Assembly (NCBI RefSeq): GCF_002975275.1
Contig: NZ_PCOQ01000012.1
Span: forward strand, 106,529 to 170,528
Origin: Achromobacter sp. MYb9
GTDB taxonomy: Bacteria > Pseudomonadota > Gammaproteobacteria > Burkholderiales > Burkholderiaceae_B
Reading direction: 5' to 3'
Length of the DNA stretch: 64,000 nt
The position numbers were made by a program, and so were the translations under genes. Below, one piece after another: positions 46,155-55,180 of the stretch (within the stretch, counting starts at the first letter, position 1; every line of letters starts with the position of its first letter). The notes under the pieces were generated by a model. The model did not search any database, had not been told where the DNA came from, and saw nothing but the letters and a program-made list of their open reading frames with translations.

Positions 46155-47438
46155 TCATCCAAAAGCGCGCGGTAGCCACAGCGCCAGGTCGGGCCAGAAC
46201 GCCAGCAGGGCCAGCATCACGAACATGGCGGCCACGAACGGCAGGCTGCCGACGATGACCGCGCTCATGGAGCCCGCCTTGCGCAGGCTTTGCACCACGA
46301 ACAGGTTCAGTCCGACGGGCGGCGTGATCAGGGCGGCCTCGACCAGGATGATGATCACGATGCCCAGCCAGATCGGGTCGTACCCCAGGGCGATCATGAT
46401 GGGCGCGACGATCGGGATCGTCGTGATCATCATGGACAGCGTTTCCATGAAGCAGCCCAGCACCAGGTAGAAAATCACCACGATCAGCAGCATCCAGCCC
46501 GGCGACAGGCCCAGGCCGGTGATCGACTTGGTCAGCGCGTCGGTCAGCCCGGTGGCCGACATGACGAAGTTCAGGAAGCTGGCCGCGATGACGATCAGCA
46601 TGATCATCGCCGTGGAACGCATCGTGCCTTCCAGCACTTCGCGCAGCATCGACCACGTCAGGCGGCGGAACCAGGCCGCCAGGATGAACGCGCCCAGCAC
46701 GCCAAGCGCGGCGGCTTCCGTCGGCGTGGCCAGGCCCGCGTAGATGGAGCCCACCACCAGGAAGAAGATGCCCATGGGCGGCGCCAGGTGCACCAGGCTG
46801 GCGAAGCGCTGGCCCCAGGTGGCGTGGATCTTCTTGCCCCCCCACGACGGCTTGGCCACGCAGGCGATCACGACCGTCAGCATGAACAAGGCGGCCATCG
46901 CGAAGCCGGGGATGATGCCGGCCAGGTACAGCTTGGGCACCGACGAATTCGTCAGCACGCCATAGATGACCAGGTTGATCGAGGGCGGGATCAGGATGCC
47001 CAGCGTGCCGCCGGCGGCCAGGCTGCCCAGGAACAGCGGCTCGTTGTAGCCGTATTTGCGGATCTGCGGAATGGCGACCGTGCCGACGGTGGCCGCGGTG
47101 GCCACGCTGGAGCCGGACGTGGCCGAGAACAAGGTGGACGCGCCGATGTTGGCGTGCATCAGCCCGCCCGGCAGCCACGACAGCCACAGGCTCATCGCGC
47201 CGTACATGCGTTCGGCGAACCCTGCGCGCAGCAGCACTTCGCCCAGCATGATGAACAGCGGGATCGCCACCAGCAGGAACTCGTTGTTCGAGCTCCAGGA
47301 GATTTCGCCGATGGCGCGCGACAGCGGCAGCATCGAGAACAGCGGATCCAGAATCAGGCCCAGCACGCCAAGCGCCGCGCCCACCGGGATGGACAGGCCG
47401 ATCAGCACCAGCAATAAGGTCAATGCGGTGGAAATCAT
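46155..47438 (-). CDS. dctM: TRAP transporter large permease (DctM)
   Basis: The 427-aa protein has about 12 helices, with family motifs ATSGSSVATAATVGTVAIPQI, AAGGTLGILIPPSINLVIYGV, AGLATPTEAAALGVLGAFIL and METLSMMITTIPIVAPIMIAL. Its ATG overlaps the dctQ TGA by 4 bases. It works with the adjacent small subunit and binding protein as the importer of the amidase cluster. It is clearly diverged from the DctM at 40325, so the two transporters are not a recent duplication. Confidence 0.93.
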   Translation of the reverse strand: MISTALTLLLVLIGLSIPVGAALGVLGLILDPLFSMLPLSRAIGEISWSSNNEFLLVAIPLFIMLGEVLLRAGFAERMYGAMSLWLSWLPGGLMHANIGASTLFSATSGSSVATAATVGTVAIPQIRKYGYNEPLFLGSLAAGGTLGILIPPSINLVIYGVLTNSSVPKLYLAGIIPGFAMAALFMLTVVIACVAKPSWGGKKIHATWGQRFASLVHLAPPMGIFFLVVGSIYAGLATPTEAAALGVLGAFILAAWFRRLTWSMLREVLEGTMRSTAMIMLIVIAASFLNFVMSATGLTDALTKSITGLGLSPGWMLLIVVIFYLVLGCFMETLSMMITTIPIVAPIMIALGYDPIWLGIVIIILVEAALITPPVGLNLFVVQSLRKAGSMSAVIVGSLPFVAAMFVMLALLAFWPDLALWLPRAFG

Positions 47439-48055
47439 GCGGCCTCTCCCTTCACCATGCGCTCGCCCGCGGCGGCTTCTTCGTCAGCCTCTTCCTGCGC
47501 CGAACGCACGCCGCAGATCTGCTTGACCAGTTCGATATCGCCCGTGACCAGCGCGGCGGAGGCGCGCGCCAGCATCAGGGCGACCGTAATGCACATCCAG
47601 GCCAGGCCCAGCAGCCACAGCCCCTGCGGAATCCACAGCGGCGTGGCCAGCGGCGTGTTGGCCGCGGATTTCTGCGCCCATGAGGTCTGCACCACCTCGT
47701 AGGCGTAGTACGTCAGGAACACCATGAAGACGGCCATCGCCACCATGGAGATCCAGTCCAGCACGGCGGACAGCCGCACGGGCAGGTATTGGTAGAGCAC
47801 ATCGACGCGCACGTTCGCGCGCTGCAGCGTGGCGAACGCCAGCGCCCACGACGTGCTGATGGCGAAGGCGTAGCTGGACAGCTCGTCCGCGCCGCCGGTC
47901 GTGAAGCCCAGGAATTTGCGCGCCAGGACGTCAAAGGAGATCAGCAGCACGCTGGCCACCGTCAAGGCGCCGCCGGCCCACACGGCGGCCCGAGAAAAAC
48001 GCTCGGCGCGCCGCAACAGGCCGCCCAGCAGGCGGAAATGTTCGGTTTGGGTCAT
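47435..48055 (-). CDS. dctQ: TRAP transporter small permease (DctQ)
   Basis: The 206-aa protein has four helices, including VWAGGALTVASVLLISFDVLA and GLWLLGLAWMCITVALMLA. Before the final helix the pattern ATPLWIPQG is the usual DctQ signature. The C-terminal tail (about 35 residues, rich in Glu and Ala) is longer than in the other DctQ here. The ATG at 48055 is the best fit to helix 1; an upstream extension to 48115 is possible but unlikely. It is 81 bp from the binding-protein gene. Confidence 0.88.
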   Translation of the reverse strand: MTQTEHFRLLGGLLRRAERFSRAAVWAGGALTVASVLLISFDVLARKFLGFTTGGADELSSYAFAISTSWALAFATLQRANVRVDVLYQYLPVRLSAVLDWISMVAMAVFMVFLTYYAYEVVQTSWAQKSAANTPLATPLWIPQGLWLLGLAWMCITVALMLARASAALVTGDIELVKQICGVRSAQEEADEEAAAGERMVKGEAA

Positions 48056-48136
48056 GGATGAAACCTCTGCGGGCAACGCCCGTAATGACAAGCCGAGCCA
48101 CGCGCCGCCGCGCAAGGCGGCGGCGCGCGTCGGCGC

Positions 48137-49183
48137 TTACTTGCTGGCGGTCAGGCCCAGCGTCTTGCCGATGGTGGCGTTGAAGTCCTTGACGCATTGC
48201 GCCGAGCAACGCGCGGCCCACTTGGGCAGCACAGATTCCTGGGCCACCTTCTTCAGCAACGCGCGATCGGCGTCGGAGGGTTCGACCAGGACCATCTTGC
48301 CCTTGACCGGGAACGGGCACGCGGCGGCGCCGGTGTTGCAGTCATAGCCTTCTTGCGTCTGGCGCGCGGCACCTTCCCAGATGTTGTCGACCAGCGTCTT
48401 CACGTTGGCTTGCAGGAACGTGCGCACGGCGGGGTCGAGCTTGTCCCAGGCCTTCTGATTGACGGCGTGGATCTGCTGGTTCCAGTTGATCGGCAATGCG
48501 ACCAGATGGGTCGACACTTCGTACCACTTGGCCGAATAGCCCGACAGCGAACCCGTGATCGCGCAGTCGACCACCTTGTTCTGCAGGGCCGGAACCACTT
48601 CACCGAACGCCATCGTGACGCTGGAACCGCCCAGCGCTTCCACGAATTCCGCGGTGGTGCGGCTGCTGGTGCGCACCTTCTTGCCCTTGATGTCGGCCAG
48701 GCTCTTGATTTCTGCGTTGCAGAACAGCACTTGGGCGGGATAGGTCGAGATGCCCAACAGCTTGACGTTGTTGCCTTCGCCATACAGCTTGGCGTAGACG
48801 GGTTCGAACGCGTCGGTGACGGCGCGCGCGGTCTTGACGTCCGGCGCCAGGCCTGCCAGGTCGATCGCTTCGTTGATCGGGTTGTCGCTGGCGAAGTACG
48901 ACAAGGTGGCCGTGCCAAACTCGACCACGCCTTGCGACATCAGACGCAGCAGCTCGGGGCCCTTCAGGCCCATTTCATTGAAGCCCTTGATGTCCGCCGT
49001 GACCTGCCCTTTGGACAACTCGGGGATGGTCTTGGTCCAGAACGGCTTTTCGTAGTCGTTGTAGGCAGTCAGGTTGGACAGGCCTCCCACGACCTTCAAC
49101 TGGGTTTTGGGCAGATCTTGCGCGTGGACGGCGCCGGCAAGCATGCTGGCGGCGACGGCGGCGAAAACAAGAGACTTCTTCAT
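48137..49183 (-). CDS. dctP: TRAP transporter substrate-binding protein (DctP family), cysteine-rich
   Basis: The 348-aa periplasmic protein has a signal peptide (SLVFAAVAASMLAGAVHA). It has DctP motifs such as NEMGLKGPELLRLMSQGVVEF, IKGKKVRTSSRTTAEFVEALG (substrate Arg) and FGEVVPALQNKVVDCAITG. It has unusually many Cys for this family: singles in LFCNAEI and VVDCAI, then YDCNTGAAACPFP and ARCSAQC near the C-terminus, suggesting disulfides or a covalent/metal role. The ATG at 49183 has AGGAG. It is the first gene of the TRAP-amidase cluster. Confidence 0.9.
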   Translation of the reverse strand: MKKSLVFAAVAASMLAGAVHAQDLPKTQLKVVGGLSNLTAYNDYEKPFWTKTIPELSKGQVTADIKGFNEMGLKGPELLRLMSQGVVEFGTATLSYFASDNPINEAIDLAGLAPDVKTARAVTDAFEPVYAKLYGEGNNVKLLGISTYPAQVLFCNAEIKSLADIKGKKVRTSSRTTAEFVEALGGSSVTMAFGEVVPALQNKVVDCAITGSLSGYSAKWYEVSTHLVALPINWNQQIHAVNQKAWDKLDPAVRTFLQANVKTLVDNIWEGAARQTQEGYDCNTGAAACPFPVKGKMVLVEPSDADRALLKKVAQESVLPKWAARCSAQCVKDFNATIGKTLGLTASK

Positions 49184-49594
49184 GGACAAAACTCCTGGCT
49201 GGCGGGATGGTCTGTCGCGCGCGGGATCCCGTTACCCTGATCGCACGCGGTTAGGAATTCGGGACTCAGGGACGGGAGTCGGACACGTGGCGCGGCGAAC
49301 CGGCCGCTGCGCGCGTCCAAGGCTGGAACGGATGCGTATTCATGCTTTTCCCCCGCGCTGTGTATCCAGGCGTTGCTTATTGGTGTGCCGCCATTGCATC
49401 GCCCGGGACGCCCAGCGTCCAATCGTATGTTCCGATATGGGGGTATAAATATTTCTTGGGTCTGGCGCGTGCGGCGCGGCAACAATTACGCAAACCGCCT
49501 ATTGGCGCGGGTTTGCGGGCGATGGCGCACCAATTCAAGGCGCGCCACCGAAGCAGGAACGCGCCTGGCGGCGCGCGGCATCTGGGGAAAACAC
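49184..49594 (-). promoter_or_regulatory. Control region of the TRAP-amidase cluster
   Basis: This 411-bp stretch without a credible gene separates the LysR gene from the binding-protein gene on the same strand. It holds an inverted repeat (GCAAACC at 49490-49496, GGTTTGC at 49510-49516, with a GCC/GGC inner pair) about 80 bp after the LysR stop, probably its terminator. An AT-rich block with self-complementary AAATATTT (about 49448-49455) lies next to it and is a likely promoter or operator area. No clear T-N11-A box could be fixed. Confidence 0.4.
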
Positions 49595-50500
49595 CTAGAC
49601 GGGGATGCCGTCTTCCGCCTGCGCCGCGACCTTTTGCGCCATCTGCGCGATCACTTTGACCGCATGGCTGTCCGGCCCCTGCACCCAGGTGGCCGTGAAA
49701 TTCAGCGCCGGCAACGGGTCGGCTTCGACGCGCAAGATACGCAATTCGCCGCGCGCCAGTTCCTTGCCCAGGAAAACCGGCGCGATCACGCTGGTGCCAA
49801 TGCCGTCCTGCGTCATGCGCACCACCATCGACATCGACGCGCTGCCATACATGCGCGGCGCGGCCACGCCGGCACGCGTCAGCATGTCGCGCACGAAGCG
49901 GTACGGCGAGCTGTTCGACGGGTACGTGATGATCGGCAGCTTGCCAATGCGTTGCAGCGTCAAGGGCTCCGGCCCCAGATCCAGCGTGGGGCTGGCCACC
50001 CAGGCCAGCGGATAGGTACACAGCGGCAGGTTCTCGACCCGTGCCTCAAGCACGGGCCCCATCAGAAAGGCCAGGTCGATCTGCCGCGACATCAGATGCG
50101 AGCGCAGCACATGGGTGGTATCCACCTCGATCTCGAGCACCAGCGCCGGATAGGTCGTGTGGATCAGTTCGATCAAGGTAGGCAGCCAGGTCTGCACGAT
50201 GGTTTCGGCCACGCCGATGCGCACCGTGCCCATCATGACGTTCTGTTCGCGCGCGGCCTCGAACATGTCGCGCCGCACCTGCAGCATGCGCTCGGCATGC
50301 GACAGCAGTTCATGGCCTTTGGCCGTCAGTTTGACGCCCCGCGCATCGCGCTCGAAGAGCAGCACGCCCAGATCGGCTTCCAGCGACGCGATGCGCTGAG
50401 AGACTGCGGGCTGCGTGGTATTGAGCTTTTCCGACGCGGCGCGAAAGCTGCCCAGCGTGGCGACCCAGAAAAAAGTTTCGATGTTGCGTAGTTCTATCAT
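49595..50500 (-). CDS. LysR-family transcriptional regulator
   Basis: This is a 301-aa LysR regulator: helix-turn-helix FFWVATLGSFRAASEKLNTT and QPAVSQRIASLEADLGVLLF, then effector domain from about residue 90 (MGTVRIGVAETIVQTWLPTL). It lies upstream of the TRAP-amidase cluster in the same orientation and is divergent from the EamA transporter gene over 68 bp, so either or both may be targets. The ATG at 50500 fits the family start; the longer frame to 50533 does not. Confidence 0.9.
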   Translation of the reverse strand: MIELRNIETFFWVATLGSFRAASEKLNTTQPAVSQRIASLEADLGVLLFERDARGVKLTAKGHELLSHAERMLQVRRDMFEAAREQNVMMGTVRIGVAETIVQTWLPTLIELIHTTYPALVLEIEVDTTHVLRSHLMSRQIDLAFLMGPVLEARVENLPLCTYPLAWVASPTLDLGPEPLTLQRIGKLPIITYPSNSSPYRFVRDMLTRAGVAAPRMYGSASMSMVVRMTQDGIGTSVIAPVFLGKELARGELRILRVEADPLPALNFTATWVQGPDSHAVKVIAQMAQKVAAQAEDGIPV

Positions 50501-50568
50501 TGGCCTGTTCCCCCGGCGGGATGAGCGTATCATGGCAGCCGCCCGTTTCCCCCATTAGGAGCCCGTCC

Positions 50569-51546
50569 ATGCCCCCGGCCGATCACGGTCGCCCGCAACC
50601 CGCCGCCTCGTCCGCCTCTCGCGGGCCGCTCGTCGGCATTCTGTTGCTGGTGTTATCGATGTGGACGCTGTCCTGCCTGGACGCCAGCGGAAAATGGGTG
50701 ATGAACGCGGGCGTGCCGCTGCTGGTGCTGTCGTGGTTCCGTTATGTCGTGCATCTGGTGCTGGTGCTGGCGCTGGTTTTGCCCGCCCGCGGCGTGGGCG
50801 TGCTGCGCAGCAAACGCCCCCGTGAACAGCTGATCCGCGGCGGCTCGATGTTCCTGGCCACGCTGATGTTCTTCACGACGCTCAGCTACATCCCGCAGGC
50901 CGAAGCCACGGCCATCAACTTCCTGGCTCCCCTGCTGGTGTTGTCGCTGGCGCCCTGGATTCTGAAAGAACCCGCCCGTCTGTCGCGTTTCGTCGCGGCG
51001 GGCATCGCGTTCATCGGCGTGATCATCGTCATCCGGCCGGGCGGCGGGCTGCACCCGATGGGCACCGTCTTCGGTCTGTTGACGGCCTGTTGCTTCGCCG
51101 CCCAGTTCATCGCCACGCGGCGGGTGGCGGGCGACGATCCGTTCACCTCGCTGATCTGGAGCGGCGCGGTGGGCACGGCCTGCCTGACGCTGTCCCTGCC
51201 CTTCGTGCTGCCGGCCGCCCTGCCCGTGCTGCAATCGCTGTCGGCCTTCGATTGGTTCCTGCTGATCTCGACCGGCGTCACCGGCGGCGTGGGCCACCTG
51301 TTCCAGATCGCCGCCTATCGACGCGCGCCAGCTTCGACGCTGGCGCCGTTCATCTATCTGCAGATCATCAGCGCCACGTCCGTGGGCTGGCTGGTCTGGG
51401 GCCATTTCCCGGATCCGCTGACCTGGCTGGGCATCGCGATCATCTGCGCCAGCGGCATCGGTATCGGTCTGGTCGAATGGCGCCGGGGTCCCGCCCGCGG
51501 CGCCGCCCCGGCAGCGGCCGCCTCTGCGAAAACCGGCGCGCGCTGA
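50569..51546 (+). CDS. EamA/DMT-superfamily transporter
   Basis: The 325-aa membrane protein has ten predicted helices in two EamA repeats (about 20-155 and 165-300). Typical segments are [36 protein letters not shown] and [20 protein letters not shown]. Members export or exchange small metabolites, including amino acids. The ATG at 50569 has a TTAGGAG ribosome-binding site. It is divergent from the LysR gene of the TRAP-amidase cluster and may export a product of that pathway; this is inference. Confidence 0.88.
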   Translation: MPPADHGRPQPAASSASRGPLVGILLLVLSMWTLSCLDASGKWVMNAGVPLLVLSWFRYVVHLVLVLALVLPARGVGVLRSKRPREQLIRGGSMFLATLMFFTTLSYIPQAEATAINFLAPLLVLSLAPWILKEPARLSRFVAAGIAFIGVIIVIRPGGGLHPMGTVFGLLTACCFAAQFIATRRVAGDDPFTSLIWSGAVGTACLTLSLPFVLPAALPVLQSLSAFDWFLLISTGVTGGVGHLFQIAAYRRAPASTLAPFIYLQIISATSVGWLVWGHFPDPLTWLGIAIICASGIGIGLVEWRRGPARGAAPAAAASAKTGAR

Positions 51547-51571
51547 TCGGCAACGACGCGACCTACGCCTG

Positions 51572-51606
51572 CCCCGGCAGCGCGCCGGGGCCAGCTCCCT
51601 TACAAT
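51572..51606 (+). promoter_or_regulatory. GC hairpin and possible fabV -10 element
   Basis: CCCCGGC (51572-51578) and GCCGGGG (51584-51590) form a 7-bp stem with a 5-base loop, probably ending the EamA transcript. TACAAT at 51601-51606 is a plausible -10 for fabV, whose ATG is 87 bp downstream. No convincing -35 is seen. Confidence 0.35.
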
Positions 51607-51692
51607 GTTGGTCGCTTTTTGCGCTTTCGCGCACCGGTCGCGCCGGCATCCGGCATTCCCCAGCATTTCGCACTTCCCCGAACGAGGTCTTC

Positions 51693-52883
51693 ATGATCAT
51701 CAAGCCCCGCGTGCGCGGTTTCATCTGCGTCACCACCCACCCCGTCGGCTGCGAGGCCAACGTGAAGAACCAGATCGACTACGTCAAGGCGCAAGGCCCG
51801 ATCGCTGGCGGCCCCAAACGCGTGCTGGTGCTGGGCGCCTCGACGGGCTATGGCCTGGCAGCCCGTATCAGCGCGGCGTTCGGCTGTGGCGCGCAGACGC
51901 TGGGGGTGTTCTACGAACGCCCCGCCGACGCCGCCAAACCGGGCACGCCCGGCTGGTACAACTCGGCGGCCTTCCACAAGGCCGCAGAAGCCGAAGGCCT
52001 GTACGCCAAGAGCATCAACGGCGACGCGTTCTCCGACGAAATCAAGCAAAAGACCATTGCCGCCATCAAGGCGGACCTGGGCCAGGTCGACCAGGTGATC
52101 TACAGCCTGGCCGCCCCGCGCCGCACGCACCCCAGGACGGGCCAAGTGTTCAATTCGACACTGAAACCGATCGGCAAGGCCGTGAACCTGCGCGGCCTGG
52201 ACACCGATCGCGAAGTCGTCAAGGAATCGGTGCTTGAACCAGCCACGCAAGCCGAGATCGACGCCACGATCGCCGTCATGGGCGGTGAAGACTGGCAGAT
52301 GTGGATCGACGCGCTGCTGGAAGCCGGCGTGCTCGCCGAAGGCGCCACCACCACCGCCTTCACCTATCTGGGCGAAAGGATCACGCACGACATCTATTGG
52401 AACGGCTCGATCGGCGCGGCCAAAAAGGACCTGGACGAAAAGGTGCTGGACATCCGCGCCAAGCTGGCGGCGCGAGGCGGCGACGCCCGGGTTTCGGTGC
52501 TGAAGGCCGTCGTCACGCAGGCGAGTTCGGCGATTCCGATGATGCCGCTGTACCTGTCGCTGCTGTTCAAGGTCATGAAGGCGGCGGGCACCCACGAAGG
52601 CTGCATCGAACAGGTCCATGGCCTGTACAAAGACAGCCTGTGCAGCGCCACGCCGATCCTTGACGCCGACGGCCGCTTGCGCACCGACTACAAGGAACTG
52701 GATCCGCACGTGCAGGCCCAGGTGCAGGCCTTGTGGGGCCAGGTCACCAGCGACAATATCTACGAACTGACCGATTTCGCCGGCTACAAGCAGGACTTCC
52801 TGCGCCTGTTTGGCTTCGAAATCGATGGCGTGGACTACGAGGCCGATGTGGACCCGGCCGTGGAAATCCGCGGCCTGATCTGA
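51693..52883 (+). CDS. fabV: Enoyl-ACP/trans-2-enoyl-CoA reductase FabV
   Basis: The 396-aa NADH-dependent reductase performs the last step of fatty-acid elongation and is intrinsically insensitive to triclosan compared with FabI. It begins [20 protein letters not shown], has the NAD-binding [20 protein letters not shown], and carries the FabV Y-X8-K catalytic pair exactly at Y235 and K244 ([11 protein letters not shown]), the same numbering as described for Burkholderia FabV. The C-terminal [20 protein letters not shown] is family-typical. The ATG at 51693 has GAGG upstream. Confidence 0.97.
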   Translation: MIIKPRVRGFICVTTHPVGCEANVKNQIDYVKAQGPIAGGPKRVLVLGASTGYGLAARISAAFGCGAQTLGVFYERPADAAKPGTPGWYNSAAFHKAAEAEGLYAKSINGDAFSDEIKQKTIAAIKADLGQVDQVIYSLAAPRRTHPRTGQVFNSTLKPIGKAVNLRGLDTDREVVKESVLEPATQAEIDATIAVMGGEDWQMWIDALLEAGVLAEGATTTAFTYLGERITHDIYWNGSIGAAKKDLDEKVLDIRAKLAARGGDARVSVLKAVVTQASSAIPMMPLYLSLLFKVMKAAGTHEGCIEQVHGLYKDSLCSATPILDADGRLRTDYKELDPHVQAQVQALWGQVTSDNIYELTDFAGYKQDFLRLFGFEIDGVDYEADVDPAVEIRGLI

Positions 52884-52888
52884 TCGGC

Positions 52889-53197
52889 CTATAGGTAATC
52901 GAGGGTCACGATGCGGTATTGCCGGTCCGGACCGCCGTTGCGGTCCGCCACCGGCGGCAACGCCTTCGAGCTGACCTTGACGATGTTTGCGGCGGGAATG
53001 GCCTTGCGACCGTCCGATCCCTCGCAACTGACCTTCGGCACCGGCGCCGCAGCGGAACGCCCTTCCATCTGGACCTGGCATCCCGCCGGCTCCACGATGG
53101 CGCCCGAAAATCGAATCGTGCCATCATGGGCGCTGGCCATCGAAGGCGCCAGCAACGACACAAAAGACAACGCAAGCAGTGAATTGCGAACGGTCAT
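52889..53197 (-). CDS. Small secreted fimbrin-like protein
   Basis: The 102-aa protein has a clear signal peptide (MTVRNSLLALSFVSLLAPSM, then ASA) and a strong GGAGG ribosome-binding site. The mature start HDGTIRFSGAIVEPAGCQV resembles the first strand of type-1 fimbrial subunits, and two Cys (in AGCQV and VSCEG) could form a disulfide. At about 79 mature residues it is roughly half a normal pilin and lacks later strands. No usher or chaperone is nearby. It may be a truncated pilin relic or a distinct small periplasmic protein. It ends 5 bp from fabV, convergently. Confidence 0.7.
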   Translation of the reverse strand: MTVRNSLLALSFVSLLAPSMASAHDGTIRFSGAIVEPAGCQVQMEGRSAAAPVPKVSCEGSDGRKAIPAANIVKVSSKALPPVADRNGGPDRQYRIVTLDYL

Positions 53198-53306
53198 GAC
53201 GCCTCCAAGGCGTTGGCGGATCCAGAAGGCGAGCTTGCCTTCCGATCTGATAACGGCGTCGTCCTGCAGAACCTTAAATCCACCGGCAGGTCCCGTCGCG
53301 CCACCA

Positions 53307-54017
53307 CTACGCAAACAATTCCAGCAACCTGTCCAGCCCGCCGTGGTCGATCGACACGTTCACCTCGCGGCGAACCGCCGGCTTGGCGTGGTAGCCCACC
53401 GACAGACCGGCGGCACGCATCATCGGCAGATCGTTCGCGCCATCGCCCACCGCAATCGCACGCTCGGGGCCGACGCCTAACGCCGCACAAACGTCCACCA
53501 GTTTGCGGCGCTTTTCTTCGCCATCGCAGAGATCGCCCCACTCCTGTGGCAGCAGCCGCCCCGTCAATTGGCCATCGACCACTTCCAGCACATTGGCGCG
53601 CACATCGTCCACCCCCAGTCGCACCCGCAGCCGGTCAGTAAAGCAAGTGAATCCGCCGGTCACCAGCAAACACGTCAGCCCCGCGGCCTTGCACGCCTTG
53701 ATCAGTGTTTCGGCGCCCGGATTGATCTTGACGCGTTGTTCGTAGACCGTGTCCAGCAGGGTTTCGGGCATTCCGGCCAGCAAGGCCACGCGCTCGCGCA
53801 GACTTTGTTTGTAGTCCGCGATGTCGCCGCGCATGGCTGCCTCGGTCAGCGCCGCGACGTCGGCTTTCTTGCCCATCAAGTCGGCCATTTCATCCAGCGT
53901 CTCGATCGAAATAAGCGTGGAATCCATGTCGAACGCGATGACGCGGTAATCGGAAAGCGCCAGCGGAGGCGCAATGCCGCGCCATTGCAGGCCGGGGGTC
54001 GTCAAGAATGGGGGCAT
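53307..54017 (-). CDS. serB: Phosphoserine phosphatase
   Basis: The 236-aa HAD-superfamily enzyme makes serine from phosphoserine. It has HAD motif I FDMDSTLISIE (nucleophile D30, acid D32), motif II VTGGFTCF, a motif III Lys, and motif IV GDGANDLPMM, with the SerB-specific segment ETLDEMADLMGKKADVAALT. It lacks the N-terminal ACT-like domain of E. coli SerB, as in many beta-proteobacterial forms. The ATG at 54017 has AGGA upstream. It is 11 bp downstream of a LysR gene on the same strand. Confidence 0.95.
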   Translation of the reverse strand: MPPFLTTPGLQWRGIAPPLALSDYRVIAFDMDSTLISIETLDEMADLMGKKADVAALTEAAMRGDIADYKQSLRERVALLAGMPETLLDTVYEQRVKINPGAETLIKACKAAGLTCLLVTGGFTCFTDRLRVRLGVDDVRANVLEVVDGQLTGRLLPQEWGDLCDGEEKRRKLVDVCAALGVGPERAIAVGDGANDLPMMRAAGLSVGYHAKPAVRREVNVSIDHGGLDRLLELFA

Positions 54018-54028
54018 CGAAATCCTAT

Positions 54029-54937
54029 TTATCCGGGATGAGGCAAGCCGTGCTGCTGCGCGCACAGCCAGGCGATGAAAAGTTGCGCCGGCACCGCCGC
54101 GGGACCGTCCTGCCGGTACAGGGCGTGAATGCCGGCATTGGGCAGCTGCGGTTGCGCGAACAACGGCCGCAGGCGATCGGCGCGGATGTCGTCTTCCAAC
54201 AGGCTCCATGGCGCCAGGGCAATACCCAGGTCGTTCATGGCCGCCTGCATGCACAGGAACTGATGATCGAACACGGGACCGGGCAACTGCGCCGGCACGT
54301 CCACCTTGGCCAGCGCGAACCAGCGCGGCCAGTGGTCCATGCCGCCCGATATCTTCAAGAGAGGATGGCCCAGGCAGTCCGCCGGCGCGGCCAGCCGGTT
54401 GCGCTCGATGAAGCGCGGCGACGCCACGGGCAGATGAAAATCATCCAGGCAGTGCACGCAGGCCAGGTCGGACTGCGCCATGAAACCGTGCCGTATCAAT
54501 ACGTCGGCGCCGGAATCGCCGCCTCGGTCCAGGAACGGGCGAGCCTGCGTGCTCAGTTGCACGTCGATCCCCGGATGGCGGACCTGGAAGGCCGATAGCC
54601 GCGGGATCAACCATTTCATGGTCAGCGACGGCGTGGCGCAGACGCGCAGCACACCGCCGTAGGCCGGCGACTTCAGCTTGGCGGTCGCCGCGGCGATGCG
54701 TTCAAGGCTTGCCTGCACTTCCGGAAAATACGCCTGGGCACACGGCAACAACGCCACGCCGCGCGCTTCGCGGGCGAACAGCGGCTGGCCCACATACTCT
54801 TCAAGAATGCGGATCTGCTGGCTGACGGCGCTATGCGTAATGCTGAGCTCGTCGGCGGCCGCCGTGAAACTGCGCAGCCGCGCCGCGGCTTCGAAGACGC
54901 GCAGGGCTTTCAACGGCGGCAGGCTCTGCCCCGCCAT
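54029..54937 (-). CDS. LysR-family transcriptional regulator (GcvA-like)
   Basis: The 302-aa regulator has the GcvA-type N-terminus LPPLKALRVFEAAARLRSFT, AADELSITHSAVSQQIRIL and PLFAREARGVALLPCAQAYF. It is divergent from an ABC importer operon over 243 bp, with a perfect T-N11-A palindrome in the gap, so that operon is the most likely target. The position just before serB is probably incidental or a read-through arrangement. Confidence 0.9.
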   Translation of the reverse strand: MAGQSLPPLKALRVFEAAARLRSFTAAADELSITHSAVSQQIRILEEYVGQPLFAREARGVALLPCAQAYFPEVQASLERIAAATAKLKSPAYGGVLRVCATPSLTMKWLIPRLSAFQVRHPGIDVQLSTQARPFLDRGGDSGADVLIRHGFMAQSDLACVHCLDDFHLPVASPRFIERNRLAAPADCLGHPLLKISGGMDHWPRWFALAKVDVPAQLPGPVFDHQFLCMQAAMNDLGIALAPWSLLEDDIRADRLRPLFAQPQLPNAGIHALYRQDGPAAVPAQLFIAWLCAQQHGLPHPG

Positions 54938-55089
54938 GTCAGCGGACGCCGGCCCGGCCGCCGGCCAGGCGCAAGACTGTGCTGCTCTTTCCCACGTTTA
55001 CCCTTGTTATTGACTTATCGGCGGCGCGGCTATCGCCAGCGCCCACGCTGTTCAGCGGCATTCTAGGGGATAGCGGCGGCGCCGACCTC

Positions 55090-55102
55090 TTAGAAAATCT
55101 AA
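55090..55102. promoter_or_regulatory. Candidate LysR operator upstream of the ABC importer
   Basis: TTAGAAAATCTAA is a perfect inverted repeat (TTAGA, 3 bases, TCTAA) that fits T-N11-A, located 79 bp before the ABC ATPase ATG and about 150 bp from the LysR start. AT-rich TTGTTATTGACTTATC nearby (about 55003-55018) may hold promoter elements. Confidence 0.5.
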
Positions 55103-55180
55103 CGCCATGCCTTAAAAAACACTGCTGGTCGCCGATCGGACGCATTCCTATGATGCCGGGAACCCAAGCAGGAACCACAC

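Noticed and set aside
38850..49183. Recent duplication of one TRAP transporter into two loci
   Set aside because: The binding proteins and permeases of the two loci differ throughout in sequence, length and cysteine content.
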